Below, in pieces: positions 34,930 to 45,536 of a DNA stretch of 64,000 nucleotides. The notes beneath the pieces are model-generated. The model saw nothing but the letters and a program-made list of their open reading frames with translations, did no database searches and was not told the origin of the DNA. The stretch's first letter is position 1. Each line of letters opens with the position of its first letter. The position numbers and the translations under genes are program-made. Source of the stretch: Spirochaetales bacterium (GTDB lineage: Bacteria > Spirochaetota > Spirochaetia > DSM-2461). The stretch lies in the NCBI GenBank assembly GCA_028533045.1, contig JAQQAP010000042.1, positions 1-64,000 of the forward strand, given 5' to 3'.

Positions 34930-37242
34930 CTATTCTTCATACCAGGAAGGTTCACTGCCGTCGAGGCCGGAACCGGAGAACATACTGCTCATATCCGTAA
35001 CATCCTCAACATCCCACTCCCAGGTATCGACATCTATGTCACCACAGGTAAAGCTGGATGCGTTATAGAACATGTTAGTCATACCAGTAACATCTGATGT
35101 ATCCCAGCTTGAAATATCCTTATTAAATGCAGTGGCATAATAAAACATGTGTTCCATACTTGTAACATTGGATGTATCCCAGTTTTCGAGACTTTGATTG
35201 AATGCGTAGGCCATAAAAAACATAGCATCCATTTCGGTAACATTTGATGTATCCCAGCCATCAATACTTCCATTGAATATTTCAGCTTGATAAAACATAG
35301 CACTCATATCGGTTACACTGGAAGTCTCCCAGTTATCGAGACTTTGAGAGAATGAATCGGTATTACCGAACATATAGCTCATATCGGTTACACTGGATGT
35401 ATCCCAGCTGTTTAAGGCCTGATTGAAGGTCTCTGCTCCATAAAACATATAACTCATATCGGTTACATTAGACGTATCCCAAATAGCAAGACTTTGATTA
35501 AATGCTTCTGCACCATAAAACAAATAGCTCATATCAGTGACATTAGATGTATCCCAATTGCTCAGGTCCTGATTAAAAGTACCTGCTCCGCGAAACATCC
35601 TCGTCATCGACGTAATACTAGAAACATCCCAATTCTTTATATCTCCATTAAAAGAGGATGCACTATAAAACATGTTCCTCATAATGGCGACATTAGACGT
35701 ATCCCAATTGCTCAGATCCTGATTAAAAGTACCTGCTCCGCGAAACATCCCCGTCATCAACGTAACACTAGACACATCCCAATTATTTAAATCTCCATTA
35801 AAAGAGGATGCATAACTAAACATATACCTCATATTGGTCACATTAGACGTATCCCAACTATCAAGACTTTGATCAAATGCTTCGGCAAAATAAAACATAT
35901 AACTCATATCGGTTACATTAGACGTATCCCAACTATCAAGACTTTGATCGAATACTACTGCTTCGTTAAACATATAACTCATATCGGTTACATTGGACGT
36001 ATCCCAACTATCAAGACTTTGATTAAATGCGTCGGCACCATAAAACATGTCACTCATATCGGTTACACGAGACGTATCCCAACTAGCAAGACTTTGATCG
36101 AATACTTCTGCTTCGTAAAACATGCCGCTCATATCGGTTACATTAGACGTATCCCAACTATCAAGACTTTGATTAAATGCATCTGCGCCAGCAAACATGT
36201 CACTCATATCGGTTACATTAGACGTATCCCAACTATCAAGACTTTGATTAAATGCGTCGGCACCATAAAACATGCCACTCATATCGCTTACACGAGACGT
36301 ATCCCAACTAGCAAGACTTTGATCGAATGCTTCTGCTCCGCAAAACATGCCGCTCATATCGCTTACATTAGACGTATCCCAACTATTAAGACTTTGATCG
36401 AATATATCGACACCGTAAAACATGTAACTCATATCGCTTACATTAGACGTACCCCAACTATCAAGACTTTGGTCAAATACTTCTGCACCGTAAAACATGC
36501 CACTCATATCGCTTACATTAGACGTATCCCAACTATCTATGTCCTGATCGAATGCTTCTGCTTCATAAAACATGTAACTCATATTGGTAACATTAGATGT
36601 CTCCCAGGCGCCAATATCCTGATTAAAACTGGAAGCTCCATAAAACATACCTTCCATATTTATTGCGTTACTAACATCCCATCCGGAAATATCCTGATTA
36701 AAGGAAGTACAATTCAAAAACATATAGGATAAATCTGTTAGGTATGAAATATCTATGGCTGTAATATCCTCTCCCGATTCACCTAAACCACCGATTTCCG
36801 AAGCTATATAATAGGAGCGCTCTGTAATTTCGATCGTATATTCTTTTGAATAACCCTCCGAATCAGTCAACGTATAAACAAGTTCGGAAGAAAAGTCGTT
36901 TGCTGTAATACCGCTTCTCTGTGTGACTCCGTCAACTGTAACAGTGTCACTGTTTTCTCCCGTTTCGAAGGATGCAACCAAGCTGCTAAGATCCGTATCT
37001 TCATGCATGGATAACTCAATAGTATTATCATCAATAGTCCCCCAAACATAGCCGTAAAGATCACTGTCATAATCTCTTCGAAAGTAAAATTCTGTTATAC
37101 CAGAACTACCTGTATCATCAATAACATCGGAGTCCTCAGAAGTATCGCTTAGATACACTACAACTTCTTGGGTTACATCCTTACAAGATACCAAAAGTAC
37201 AACAAGCAATACAAAAACACATATTTTTTTTAATCTGACCAT
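34930..37242 (-). CDS. BspA-type (DUF285) leucine-rich-repeat surface lipoprotein
   Basis: A 770-residue lipoprotein (lipobox VSC near residue 20). Residues about 45-135 form a non-repeat domain; the rest is about 22 copies of a 25-residue repeat of the form DSWDTSNVTDMSYMFYGAEAF.QSL. These BspA/DUF285 repeats are known from surface adhesins. It is inserted in opposite orientation between LP2 and LP3, and its base composition is visibly more AT-rich. Start ambiguous: ATG 37242 or GTG 37251 (the GTG is the start of the GGAG-containing segment). Central repeats are most alike, pointing to recent expansion. Confidence 0.88.
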   Translation of the reverse strand: MVRLKKICVFVLLVVLLVSCKDVTQEVVVYLSDTSEDSDVIDDTGSSGITEFYFRRDYDSDLYGYVWGTIDDNTIELSMHEDTDLSSLVASFETGENSDTVTVDGVTQRSGITANDFSSELVYTLTDSEGYSKEYTIEITERSYYIASEIGGLGESGEDITAIDISYLTDLSYMFLNCTSFNQDISGWDVSNAINMEGMFYGASSFNQDIGAWETSNVTNMSYMFYEAEAFDQDIDSWDTSNVSDMSGMFYGAEVFDQSLDSWGTSNVSDMSYMFYGVDIFDQSLNSWDTSNVSDMSGMFCGAEAFDQSLASWDTSRVSDMSGMFYGADAFNQSLDSWDTSNVTDMSDMFAGADAFNQSLDSWDTSNVTDMSGMFYEAEVFDQSLASWDTSRVTDMSDMFYGADAFNQSLDSWDTSNVTDMSYMFNEAVVFDQSLDSWDTSNVTDMSYMFYFAEAFDQSLDSWDTSNVTNMRYMFSYASSFNGDLNNWDVSSVTLMTGMFRGAGTFNQDLSNWDTSNVAIMRNMFYSASSFNGDIKNWDVSSITSMTRMFRGAGTFNQDLSNWDTSNVTDMSYLFYGAEAFNQSLAIWDTSNVTDMSYMFYGAETFNQALNSWDTSSVTDMSYMFGNTDSFSQSLDNWETSSVTDMSAMFYQAEIFNGSIDGWDTSNVTEMDAMFFMAYAFNQSLENWDTSNVTSMEHMFYYATAFNKDISSWDTSDVTGMTNMFYNASSFTCGDIDVDTWEWDVEDVTDMSSMFSGSGLDGSEPSWYEE
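35044..36720 (-). repeat. 75-bp tandem coding repeats in the BspA-type gene
   Basis: About 22 tandem units of 75 bp. The best conserved part is the segment coding WDTSNVTDMS, seen again and again as the reverse complement of TCCCAACTATCAAGACTTTG neighbourhoods between 35850 and 36500. Units at 35520-35830 form a different subgroup that alternates two types (NNWDVSSVT and SNWDTSNV). Such arrays can change copy number by slippage. Confidence 0.85.
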
Positions 37243-37391
37243 TTTCTCCACAATCCCTTTATTCTGAAGTCATATATTAGCACATTTATTTTCATCCGAC
37301 CATAAAAGAGTAAGGATTCATTTAATTAACCTATTTAAGATAGAGAAAATGTGTTTTTCCCGTGAATTCAGCACAAATAAATAACAAAATA

Positions 37392-37420
37392 TTGGATTTC
37401 AGAATATTTCAGTCTATATT
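37392..37420 (+). promoter_or_regulatory. Promoter of LP3
   Basis: TTGGAT (37392-37397), 17-base spacer, TATATT (37415-37420). It predicts a leader of about 100 nt. The sequence GATTATTTAAAA near 37491 also occurs upstream of LP4 (46823). Confidence 0.5.
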
Positions 37421-37527
37421 ATGGCTTAGGTTTTACCGCCTTATATGTAACAACTACCTTTAGTGATTCTCCTTCTCGTATATAGCAGGTAGATTATTTA
37501 AAAACATTATAGAATAAGAGATTAAAA

Positions 37528-40500
37528 GTGCGCCCATACCCAAAACCACGATTATATCTATTTTTATTACCACTCCTCCTTGCCTTCTTCTCCTGTGAAG
37601 ATGCTTTTTGGAATGCCGACCTGACGAGCTACGTGGAAGACGGGGTTTCCATCATCACCCTGGCCAGTTACGACTTCTCCTACGTAGACTCCGATTCGGA
37701 AGCAACGGTCGAAATATCCTTGATAAACCCCCAGAGCCTCAGCGCAGAATATACCCTGAACGCGAGTGACACCTCCCTGGTCACAACCAGTCTGGACTGT
37801 GATTCGGCCACGTCGGACAATACCCTTTATCTAACGGTTAGTACCGATTCGGCCGCAGAAGGGGAATCGCTTGACTTCTCCCTGGACATCACCGCCACCG
37901 ATATAGACAGGACCTACGACACAATCAGCTTCTCCATCCCCTGTGATACGGAGCCAAATGAAATAACCGATCTTGTGGTGGGAGCCACAACGGATGATGC
38001 CATTACCGTAGCCGCCTTTACCCTCCCCTCCGAATCGACCGATGACGATTTGGTATACATGGAAATTACCTACAACATCACCGGGGAGACTGATAGTAAA
38101 ACCGTATTATTGGAAGTAGATGAGGAAGATTATCTAAGCATTGACTCGGAAGTGGATTTTAGCGTGACCGAAAGCGATTACCTTCGCTATTACTCTCCTC
38201 CCGGGGCGGAATCGGCTGAGCTCTACGATTTTTCCATATCCCTCATCGACGATACCGGTCAGTATTCCGATGCCGTTACCGGCAGCAACGGTACAACTTA
38301 CTACTATGTTTCCTTTGACACGGAAGAAGGAAGCTGGATAAACGATCCCGGCTCCTACTATGTAGAAGAAAACAGCGAAATAACCCTACCTACCTCCAGT
38401 GATATCTCTCTGGATGACTACACCCTAAAAGGCTGGACCGATGATAGCGATTACAGCTACAACAGCGGAGGCACCGCCACCATCACCTCCGACACAACCT
38501 TTACGGCAGTTTGGGAAGAAGAGACCGAAGAAGAGGATACCGAAGAAGTCGAAGAAACAGTCTACTACACCGTTAGCTACGAGGCCAATGGTGGCACATT
38601 CACAGACGACTACACAACATCCTTTACTGTAGAAGAGGGAGGAAGCTTTACCTTGCCCTCCAACTCGGACATAAACTACGACGGCTACACCCTTCTGGGA
38701 TGGTCCGACGATGATGACGACAGTACCTACACCGCCTCTAACACAACAATCGAAGATGTTTACTCAGACCTGACCTATACGGCGGTATGGGAAGAGGATA
38801 CCGAAGAAGTAACCTACTCCCTTAACTATTACGATTACAACGGAGACCTCTATTACAGCGATAGCGGGTATACATCCAGCGATACAGTCACCATTGATTT
38901 TACTTCAACCAGTACCGGTACTGGCCCGGATGGTTACACCTTTGCCGGCTGGTCAACAGATGAAACGGAACTGGACGCAGCCGCTACCACAAACTATTAT
39001 ATAGCGGACAGCGGTAGCAGTTCAGACGATTATCTTTATATTGGAACCGAAGACGTCTCCCTTTACCCTGTCTGGGTGGCGGGAACTCCCATTCGTACGC
39101 CGGAAGAGATGGCCGCCATCTATGACGATTTGACTGAAGACTACTACCTAACCCGAAACATAGACCTAACTGCCGATACTACTGACTCGACTTTAAGCTA
39201 CGGAACGTCCAGCTCCTTTACGAGCAATTTCTACGGCTGGAACCATAGCCTAACCAATCTATCCATGACGGCCTCGGGAGATTACTACGGGCTTTTCGGA
39301 GTCATGAGCGGGACCGTAGAAGACCTAAGCCTGGTAGAGGCGACATTTGACGGCGAGGATTGTTCTTACCTGGGTTTCATCGCCGGTTCCCTCTCCGGTA
39401 CGGTTGACAGCTGTACCGTAGACGGAACAATAACATCCGCCGACAGCTATACGGGGGGCTTAGTGGGGTATGTGTATAATGACTCTGAAGACTATGTAAC
39501 CATAAGCAACTCAACCTTTGATGGCAGCATAACGGTAACAAATGGTAGAGCGGGAGGAATTATCGGATACGCCGAGTCGGCCAACACCATATATTTGACT
39601 ATTAGCAATTGCTCCGTAGGAGAGAACTCATCGGGAGAGGAAAATACGACTCTCACGGCAGACAGCATCACCGGGGGAATTGTGGGTTACTTCTTAACGG
39701 GCACAGTAAGCGATTGTATTGTAAAAAATACCACCATAACCGATACCTCATCTTCCAATGGATTTTTAGGGGGCTTAGCCGGTTCGGTATCCAATGGGAC
39801 ATTTAATGATAACCAGGTAAAGAACCTAACCATAACCGGAAATAGCACTGACGCAGTAGGAGGCCTGGCCGGAGCAGTCAATAAGACAACAATCAGCAAT
39901 AGCGGAATTACCGACGGGGTCAGCTTCACAAACATAAACATAACCGGCTCCGAAGAAAATACGGGGGGGCTCCTGGGCTATGCTAGCGGGACGACGATAT
40001 CAAATATAAGCGTTTCAGACATAGAGATAACTTCTCCGGGATTAAAGTCAGGAGGGATAGCAGGATTAAGCGGCAGTTCCACAATCACAAGTGTAAGCGC
40101 ATCAAACATAACCATAACGGACTCAGGCAATCAAATGGGCGGCTTCATAGGCTATGCGACAGAAACGACACTGACATACTGTACTCTAGACCTTAGCGGA
40201 TGCACTTTAAGCGGGGATAGCAGTTCATACATTGGAGGATTCATAGGATACTACCTGTGCGATACTGGAACTTATACTATTAGCCAGTGTGCCGTTTACG
40301 GCAACGGAACTATATCTTCATCGGGCGACTACGTAGCTGGCTTCATCGCCTCTTTAGACGGAAGTTCTTCCAGCTCGGCCTCAAACGGGACATTAACCCT
40401 ATCTGAATGCTATGTTTATGCCCAGATTCAGGACTCCGATGTACTAGGCGGTTTCATCGGAAGCACTGAAAAAGCGGCACCGGCATTTTATTTAAATTAT

Positions 40501-40872
40501 TGTTACTTCCGAGGAATCATATACAATTATTCACAAACAAATGGACTCATAGGAGCTGATTCATCCTACCACAACAATATTTACTTCACCGACTGCTACG
40601 TCATGGCAACCAACTCAAACGGAGAAGATATGGGCCCCATAGAATATAATTCGGCCTACGAAACCGAACACGACTGCTTCTACAGCACAGAAGACGGAGA
40701 AGATATCACCGATTCCCTGGGCACCGCCATGAAACAGGAAGACTTCACCACAGAAGCCAACTTCACGACTAACTGGTCCTCCGACTACGGCACCTACTGG
40801 GAGTGGGATACAGACGGAGTAATAAACGACGGCTACCCCTACCTCACTAACCTCGAGGATACCTATGAATAG
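37528..40872 (+). CDS. Large surface lipoprotein LP3 (LP1-4 family)
   Basis: A 1114-residue lipoprotein, start GTG (AAGAG seven bases before; no ATG precedes the signal). Lipobox FFSC near residue 24, then DAFWNADLTSYVEDGVSIITLASYD, the family signature. After the N-terminal module come three or four InlB-type repeats (YYVSFDTEEGSW, YTVSYEANGG, FAGWSTDE), separated by an acidic (EEDTEEVEE) linker, then long GLUG-type repeats, and NDGYPYLTNLEDTYE at the end. Closest to LP4 (VVGATTDDAITVAAF). It is 123 bases upstream of the adenylate cyclase gene. Confidence 0.85.
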   Translation: MRPYPKPRLYLFLLPLLLAFFSCEDAFWNADLTSYVEDGVSIITLASYDFSYVDSDSEATVEISLINPQSLSAEYTLNASDTSLVTTSLDCDSATSDNTLYLTVSTDSAAEGESLDFSLDITATDIDRTYDTISFSIPCDTEPNEITDLVVGATTDDAITVAAFTLPSESTDDDLVYMEITYNITGETDSKTVLLEVDEEDYLSIDSEVDFSVTESDYLRYYSPPGAESAELYDFSISLIDDTGQYSDAVTGSNGTTYYYVSFDTEEGSWINDPGSYYVEENSEITLPTSSDISLDDYTLKGWTDDSDYSYNSGGTATITSDTTFTAVWEEETEEEDTEEVEETVYYTVSYEANGGTFTDDYTTSFTVEEGGSFTLPSNSDINYDGYTLLGWSDDDDDSTYTASNTTIEDVYSDLTYTAVWEEDTEEVTYSLNYYDYNGDLYYSDSGYTSSDTVTIDFTSTSTGTGPDGYTFAGWSTDETELDAAATTNYYIADSGSSSDDYLYIGTEDVSLYPVWVAGTPIRTPEEMAAIYDDLTEDYYLTRNIDLTADTTDSTLSYGTSSSFTSNFYGWNHSLTNLSMTASGDYYGLFGVMSGTVEDLSLVEATFDGEDCSYLGFIAGSLSGTVDSCTVDGTITSADSYTGGLVGYVYNDSEDYVTISNSTFDGSITVTNGRAGGIIGYAESANTIYLTISNCSVGENSSGEENTTLTADSITGGIVGYFLTGTVSDCIVKNTTITDTSSSNGFLGGLAGSVSNGTFNDNQVKNLTITGNSTDAVGGLAGAVNKTTISNSGITDGVSFTNINITGSEENTGGLLGYASGTTISNISVSDIEITSPGLKSGGIAGLSGSSTITSVSASNITITDSGNQMGGFIGYATETTLTYCTLDLSGCTLSGDSSSYIGGFIGYYLCDTGTYTISQCAVYGNGTISSSGDYVAGFIASLDGSSSSSASNGTLTLSECYVYAQIQDSDVLGGFIGSTEKAAPAFYLNYCYFRGIIYNYSQTNGLIGADSSYHNNIYFTDCYVMATNSNGEDMGPIEYNSAYETEHDCFYSTEDGEDITDSLGTAMKQEDFTTEANFTTNWSSDYGTYWEWDTDGVINDGYPYLTNLEDTYE

Positions 40873-40995
40873 GGAAAGTTTAAAAAAAATATAATAAACA
40901 TCAGATTAGACAAGACAAATCCCTATTATTTAGGTATAAATTGAGATAAAGAACGATAGGGCCCACAGGGCAGAAAAGCGCAAGAGGAGAAAATA

Positions 40996-42798
40996 TTGAA
41001 CAACAAAAAAGACACGGTCCGATTCCCCCTGGTAATCAGGCTCATTATCATCATTACCTTTATCGTGCTCTTTTCCATTGCGGCGGAAACGGCTTTTTCC
41101 TCCTACTTTTTTACGGAAGACTCCCGGGCCCGGACGGAAGAAAACAACCTGACCCTGACTCAGCTTGTCTCCCAGCAGGTGGAAAGCGAAATCCAATCGA
41201 TGAGCACCGGCGCCGTCTCCCTGCTGGACAGCCTGCGCATTAGCCTGGGAAACGATCTTTACCAGAACCTGGCCCGGGAAAATTACTTTACCCGTAACGC
41301 CAAAACCGCCTTTATCGCCGTACCGGGAGAAATGGATATTTACAATCCTAACTTCTTCCAGTCCAACGAGCTGGATCGTTCTCTTGTGCCCGCCTTCATC
41401 AAACAAATCAATCCCTATGCCGAACGGGCCCGCAAAGGCGAAACTCTCCTTATCAATGCCAGCCCCGCCTTCGGGATTCCCACGGCGGCCCTCCTCTTTC
41501 CCTATCGGGACTTGGGGACGGAAAATCTCATGATAGTGATTTTCTCCACAGAAAGCCTCCAGACCCTGGTTCAGACGGAAAACGTTAACACCACAAGAAT
41601 TGTCAGCTTTGACGGCTCCCTCCTGGCCCATTCCGACTTCGACCTGGTCAAAAACGGAGTGAACTACAGCACCGACCCGGTCATCGTCCAGATGAGAGAA
41701 AGTGCCATGGACAATAGCCAGATCCAGTACACCGACGAAGAAGGGCGCAAATACATCGGGGCCTTTCGCAAAATCACCCGGGGACAGTTCGCTGTAGTTA
41801 CCGCCATCCCCTATGATGTGGTAAACCGGGCCGCCCTGGATATCGCCCGGAATGTACTCTATTTTGCGGGAATCGTCCTACTAAGTTCCATTCTGGCCAT
41901 CTGGTTTTTCTCACGGCGCATCACCAAGCCGGTGTTAACCCTGGTAGAAGCCTCCCACAACATAGAACAGGGGAACTTTGAGCTAGATATTCGCCCCAGC
42001 ACCCGCGACGAAATCGGCTTGCTTACCAAAAGTTTCGTAGAGATGGGCAAGGGCCTGGCCGAACGGGAAAGGGTTAAGGAGAGCTTTGGTAAGTTCGTAA
42101 ATACCCAAATTGTTGAGCAGGCCATGAAGGGTGAACTCCAGCTGGGAGGAACCCGGCGCAACGCAACCATATTCTTCTCCGACATCCGATCTTTTACGGC
42201 GATTTCCGAAAAAATGGCGCCGGAAATGGTTGTGGAATTTCTCAACGAATACATGACTCGCATGGTAGACTGCATCGAGAAAACCGGCGGAGTGGTGGAC
42301 AAGTTTATCGGCGATGCCATAATGGCCGTCTGGGGGGCTCCTCTCTCCTCCGGTTCGGAAAAGGACGATGCCCTCCAGTCCATCCGGGCCATGATGATGA
42401 TGCGCGACTCCCTTAGGGAGTTCAACGAGGACCGGGGAGGACCGGACAAGCCGATTATCCGCATTGGCTGCGGGGTTAACACAGGGCCCTGTCTGGCCGG
42501 TCAGATAGGCTCAAACAACAGAATGGAATACACCGTTATCGGCGATGCGGTTAACCTGGCCAGCCGAATCGAATCGCTTAACAAACAGCTGGGAACGGAT
42601 ATTCTCATTTCCGAATACACCTACCAGCTCGTTAAGGACGAAGTGAAAGTCGCCCGAATACCGGGAGTTAAAATCCGTGGAAAGAAAGAGCCCATGAACA
42701 TCTATATCGTCCTGAGCATGGAGGGTTATGAAGGTCCGGCCAGTGTCGATGAACTAAGACAAGAACTGGGCACCACACAAACGGCAGGAAGTAAATAA
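40996..42798 (+). CDS. Membrane-bound class III adenylate/guanylate cyclase with HAMP domain
   Basis: A 600-residue receptor cyclase, start TTG with AGAGGAG upstream. Order: membrane segment (about 13-35), periplasmic Cache-like sensor (about 40-275), second membrane segment (about 280-302), HAMP (about 303-355), class III cyclase domain (about 370-560). Metal aspartates are present in FFSDIRSF and FIGDAIMAVWG; the substrate-side lysine precedes the second (VDKFIGD) and VIGDAVNLASRIE contains the Asp, Asn and Arg that favour ATP. cAMP is the likely product. Its stop overlaps the FecR gene start (TAATG). Confidence 0.92.
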   Translation: MNNKKDTVRFPLVIRLIIIITFIVLFSIAAETAFSSYFFTEDSRARTEENNLTLTQLVSQQVESEIQSMSTGAVSLLDSLRISLGNDLYQNLARENYFTRNAKTAFIAVPGEMDIYNPNFFQSNELDRSLVPAFIKQINPYAERARKGETLLINASPAFGIPTAALLFPYRDLGTENLMIVIFSTESLQTLVQTENVNTTRIVSFDGSLLAHSDFDLVKNGVNYSTDPVIVQMRESAMDNSQIQYTDEEGRKYIGAFRKITRGQFAVVTAIPYDVVNRAALDIARNVLYFAGIVLLSSILAIWFFSRRITKPVLTLVEASHNIEQGNFELDIRPSTRDEIGLLTKSFVEMGKGLAERERVKESFGKFVNTQIVEQAMKGELQLGGTRRNATIFFSDIRSFTAISEKMAPEMVVEFLNEYMTRMVDCIEKTGGVVDKFIGDAIMAVWGAPLSSGSEKDDALQSIRAMMMMRDSLREFNEDRGGPDKPIIRIGCGVNTGPCLAGQIGSNNRMEYTVIGDAVNLASRIESLNKQLGTDILISEYTYQLVKDEVKVARIPGVKIRGKKEPMNIYIVLSMEGYEGPASVDELRQELGTTQTAGSK

Positions 42799-45536
42799 TG
42801 AGCCTCTCAAAGCGTGATATTTTCTTTACCCTGATTATACTGACTCTCATCTCCCTTCTCTCCTTTCTTCTGTGGAAGGGCTTGACCCAGACCGAGATCC
42901 TTCAGCGCAAAGACGCCCTGGGAACCATAGTTTTCCGTAAAAGAAGCGCCACACGCCGCTCCCCTTCCAGTCTGAACTGGGAGCGTCTCCAGAATCACTC
43001 GCCCGTCTACAATCAGGATACGATTCGCACGGCGGACCTTTCCGAGGCGGAACTCTATTTCGAAGACGGCAGCGTCCTGGGACTTTTTGAAAATACCATG
43101 GTAAAACTGAATTTTGAGGACAAATCCCAATCGCTGTACGAATTTACCGAAGGACGGCTTACCCTAAGCGGAGGAGAAGGCAAAACCCTCATAGCCGGGG
43201 ACCACAGCATAAGTTTTTCCGGGGACACCACCGTTTCACTGAGCGGAGACAAAGAGATGATCTCCATAAACGTAGACCGGGGCGAAGCAATCCTGGAAGC
43301 CCCCGATGGGAATCAGTCTCAAATTACCCCCTTTGAAGAGGTGGAAATAGACAAAGCAAGCGGGAGCTCTCAAAGCATCAGCCGCTCGGTGGACTTACAG
43401 CTCCCGGCAGCAAATGCCAGGCTTATTTCCCAGGGGACGACAACCCCGGAAGTACTCTTCCACTGGGAATCAAAAGAGGCATCTTCCGAATTGACCCTGC
43501 AGCTCTCCACGTCTCCCCAGTTTTCCGACCCCCGCTATTTCAGCGTAGAAGAGGACTCCCTCTCGCTGCCCCTGGAAGAAGGAATTTACTACTGGAAAAT
43601 AACGAAAAACCGGGAAGACATCTCTTCCACATCCCGTTTCACCCTCAAAAGGGAAGACGAGTTACGCCTCATCCAGCCCGCTCCGGAAGAAGTTATAAGT
43701 TACCGCAATACCCTTCCCTCTGTGGATTTTAGCTGGAACAATCTGGAAAACGCCTCCTCCTACCACCTGGAAATATCCTCGGTAGAAGATTTTTCCCAGA
43801 ACCAAATCAGCACAAAAACCACCTTAACAAGCCTTTCCCTCCCCCTCCCTGCCGAGGGCCTCTGGTACTGGCGCGTTACGCCTCAGTTTACTCAGGAATT
43901 CTGTGGGGCCGCTCCCGATTATCCCGAACAATCCCTGACTCTCCGCGCCTCGGAAGAGATGAAGTCCCCCGTACAGAACTACCCTCTGGATCAAACCCTC
44001 TACGATTTAAAAGTTATGGATAATCAGGGAATTACCCTTTCCTGGAACCGGCTGGACGAGGCGGATCACTATGAGCTAGGCTTTTCCCACGAGCCTTCTC
44101 TCGACTCGCTCCACTCCACCTTCTCCACGGAAGAGACTTTTATAAAACTCAACGGCAAGATAGCTCCGCTCCTGGCTGAAGCAGGAGAACATTACTGGGC
44201 TGTTCGCTGGATAGACAACGAGAACAACACATCTCCCTGGAGCGCCTCACGCAGACTGGAAGGAGTCGATACCACCCAGGCCCTCCGCCTCGTCTCTCCT
44301 CCGGACGGCTACCGGATCTCCGATTCGCTTATCAATAACATCCGTTTTACCTGGAAGACAAACATCCCCAGCCGGAAAGTCTATCAGCTCTCCGAGGACA
44401 GGGATTTTCAGACCATTGAATACGAAGAAGAAGTCCAGGCCGAAACCCTTTTGGGCAAGAACTGGCCCGTGGGAAAATGGTATTGGCGCATCCGCACCTT
44501 TAACGCGGACGGAACAGTTTTCGTTGACACCGAACCCTCCGCCATAGACATCGTCCCCCCCCTGCCGGAACCGGTGCTCCTCGCTCCCCAGCCGGGACTT
44601 GTCCACATCTACCAGGAAGGGCAGCTCCAGACTATCAGCTGGCAAGAGTCGGAAGGGGCCGATTACTATAACCTTAAGATGTTCCCCGTCGGTTCTCGGG
44701 AATCGGTCTATGAACAGGGGCTTCTGGAGACGACCGAAGTCACCCTCTCCTTCGATGATATCCCCGACGGAGACTATATCATTCAGCTCCAGGGTTTTGC
44801 CCGGGAAACGGAACAGTCCACCCGTATTATCGGATACATGAGCAGCACGCCCCTCTCCATCTACCAACTACGTCCGGCAGAACTGGTCTATCCGGTCAAC
44901 AACCCCACCTTTAAGGGGCTTACGGCTCTCAGAAGCGGAATCGACCTTCTCTGGAGCGCCGCCGACACGCCGGAAAGTGCAGAGATTCGTGTCTACTCCG
45001 CTTCGAGCGGTCGTCGCGTCTTCACAGCATCCAATCCGGGAGAAGTAACTAACATTCCCAACCTTCCCGCCGGTAAATACTACTGGACCGTGAAAGGGAC
45101 CCTTAGGGGCTTTGATATTTCCGCGAAGGGCTACGGATACTTTACGGTCGCCTCTATTCCTCTCCTCCCGGTCCCCCGGGTCATCTCGCCGGAAGATAAC
45201 TATGTGATAGATACGGAACGACTACGCACCAGCCGCAGCCTCCTCTTTGACTGGGAACCTGTGGAAGGGGCCACCCATTACGAACTGGAAATACTCTCCA
45301 AAGAAAGCGGTAAAACTCTGGTTTCCAGCGGTTTGATAAAACAGACCCAATTTGAGTTGGAAGATCTGGCCCTGCTCGATAAAGGGGAATTTGAATGGAC
45401 TCTCCGCTGTGAACACAGGAACAGCAGAGGAATACGGGAGCAATCAGGACGGACCGGTTCTTTTAACTTTACTATTGATCTGCCCACACTAAATGATTTA
45501 AAACTAAAAACAGATGAAGTTTACTATGGCTATTAA
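42798..45536 (+). CDS. FecR-domain protein with about seven FN3-like repeats
   Basis: A 912-residue protein anchored by one N-terminal membrane segment (about 8-26), the rest periplasmic. Residues about 35-190 form a FecR-type domain (DTIRTADLSEAELYFEDGSVLGL..TMVKL, then DRGEAIL). About seven FN3-like units follow, each with a W(x)n..YYW.I or YYWTV pattern (for example EGIYYWKI, EGLWYWRV, AGKYYWTV). The units resemble the N-terminal domain of OMP1/OMP2. It starts on the stop codon of the cyclase and ends inside OMP2, so all three are co-translated. Unlike classic FecR, there is no sigma factor or TonB receptor nearby. Confidence 0.85.
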   Translation: MSLSKRDIFFTLIILTLISLLSFLLWKGLTQTEILQRKDALGTIVFRKRSATRRSPSSLNWERLQNHSPVYNQDTIRTADLSEAELYFEDGSVLGLFENTMVKLNFEDKSQSLYEFTEGRLTLSGGEGKTLIAGDHSISFSGDTTVSLSGDKEMISINVDRGEAILEAPDGNQSQITPFEEVEIDKASGSSQSISRSVDLQLPAANARLISQGTTTPEVLFHWESKEASSELTLQLSTSPQFSDPRYFSVEEDSLSLPLEEGIYYWKITKNREDISSTSRFTLKREDELRLIQPAPEEVISYRNTLPSVDFSWNNLENASSYHLEISSVEDFSQNQISTKTTLTSLSLPLPAEGLWYWRVTPQFTQEFCGAAPDYPEQSLTLRASEEMKSPVQNYPLDQTLYDLKVMDNQGITLSWNRLDEADHYELGFSHEPSLDSLHSTFSTEETFIKLNGKIAPLLAEAGEHYWAVRWIDNENNTSPWSASRRLEGVDTTQALRLVSPPDGYRISDSLINNIRFTWKTNIPSRKVYQLSEDRDFQTIEYEEEVQAETLLGKNWPVGKWYWRIRTFNADGTVFVDTEPSAIDIVPPLPEPVLLAPQPGLVHIYQEGQLQTISWQESEGADYYNLKMFPVGSRESVYEQGLLETTEVTLSFDDIPDGDYIIQLQGFARETEQSTRIIGYMSSTPLSIYQLRPAELVYPVNNPTFKGLTALRSGIDLLWSAADTPESAEIRVYSASSGRRVFTASNPGEVTNIPNLPAGKYYWTVKGTLRGFDISAKGYGYFTVASIPLLPVPRVISPEDNYVIDTERLRTSRSLLFDWEPVEGATHYELEILSKESGKTLVSSGLIKQTQFELEDLALLDKGEFEWTLRCEHRNSRGIREQSGRTGSFNFTIDLPTLNDLKLKTDEVYYGY

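Noticed and set aside
35044-36720. Regular direct repeats as a possible CRISPR array
   Set aside because: Units are 75 bp, contiguous, without spacers, and coding throughout in one frame.
35869-36732. Plus-strand open frame of 287 codons with internal repeats
   Set aside because: It is the antisense of the BspA-type 75-bp repeats; its repetitive translation is a by-product.
40868-40930. AATAGGG ... CCCTATT pairing after LP3 as a terminator
   Set aside because: Only 7 bp with a loop over 40 bases and no U tract.
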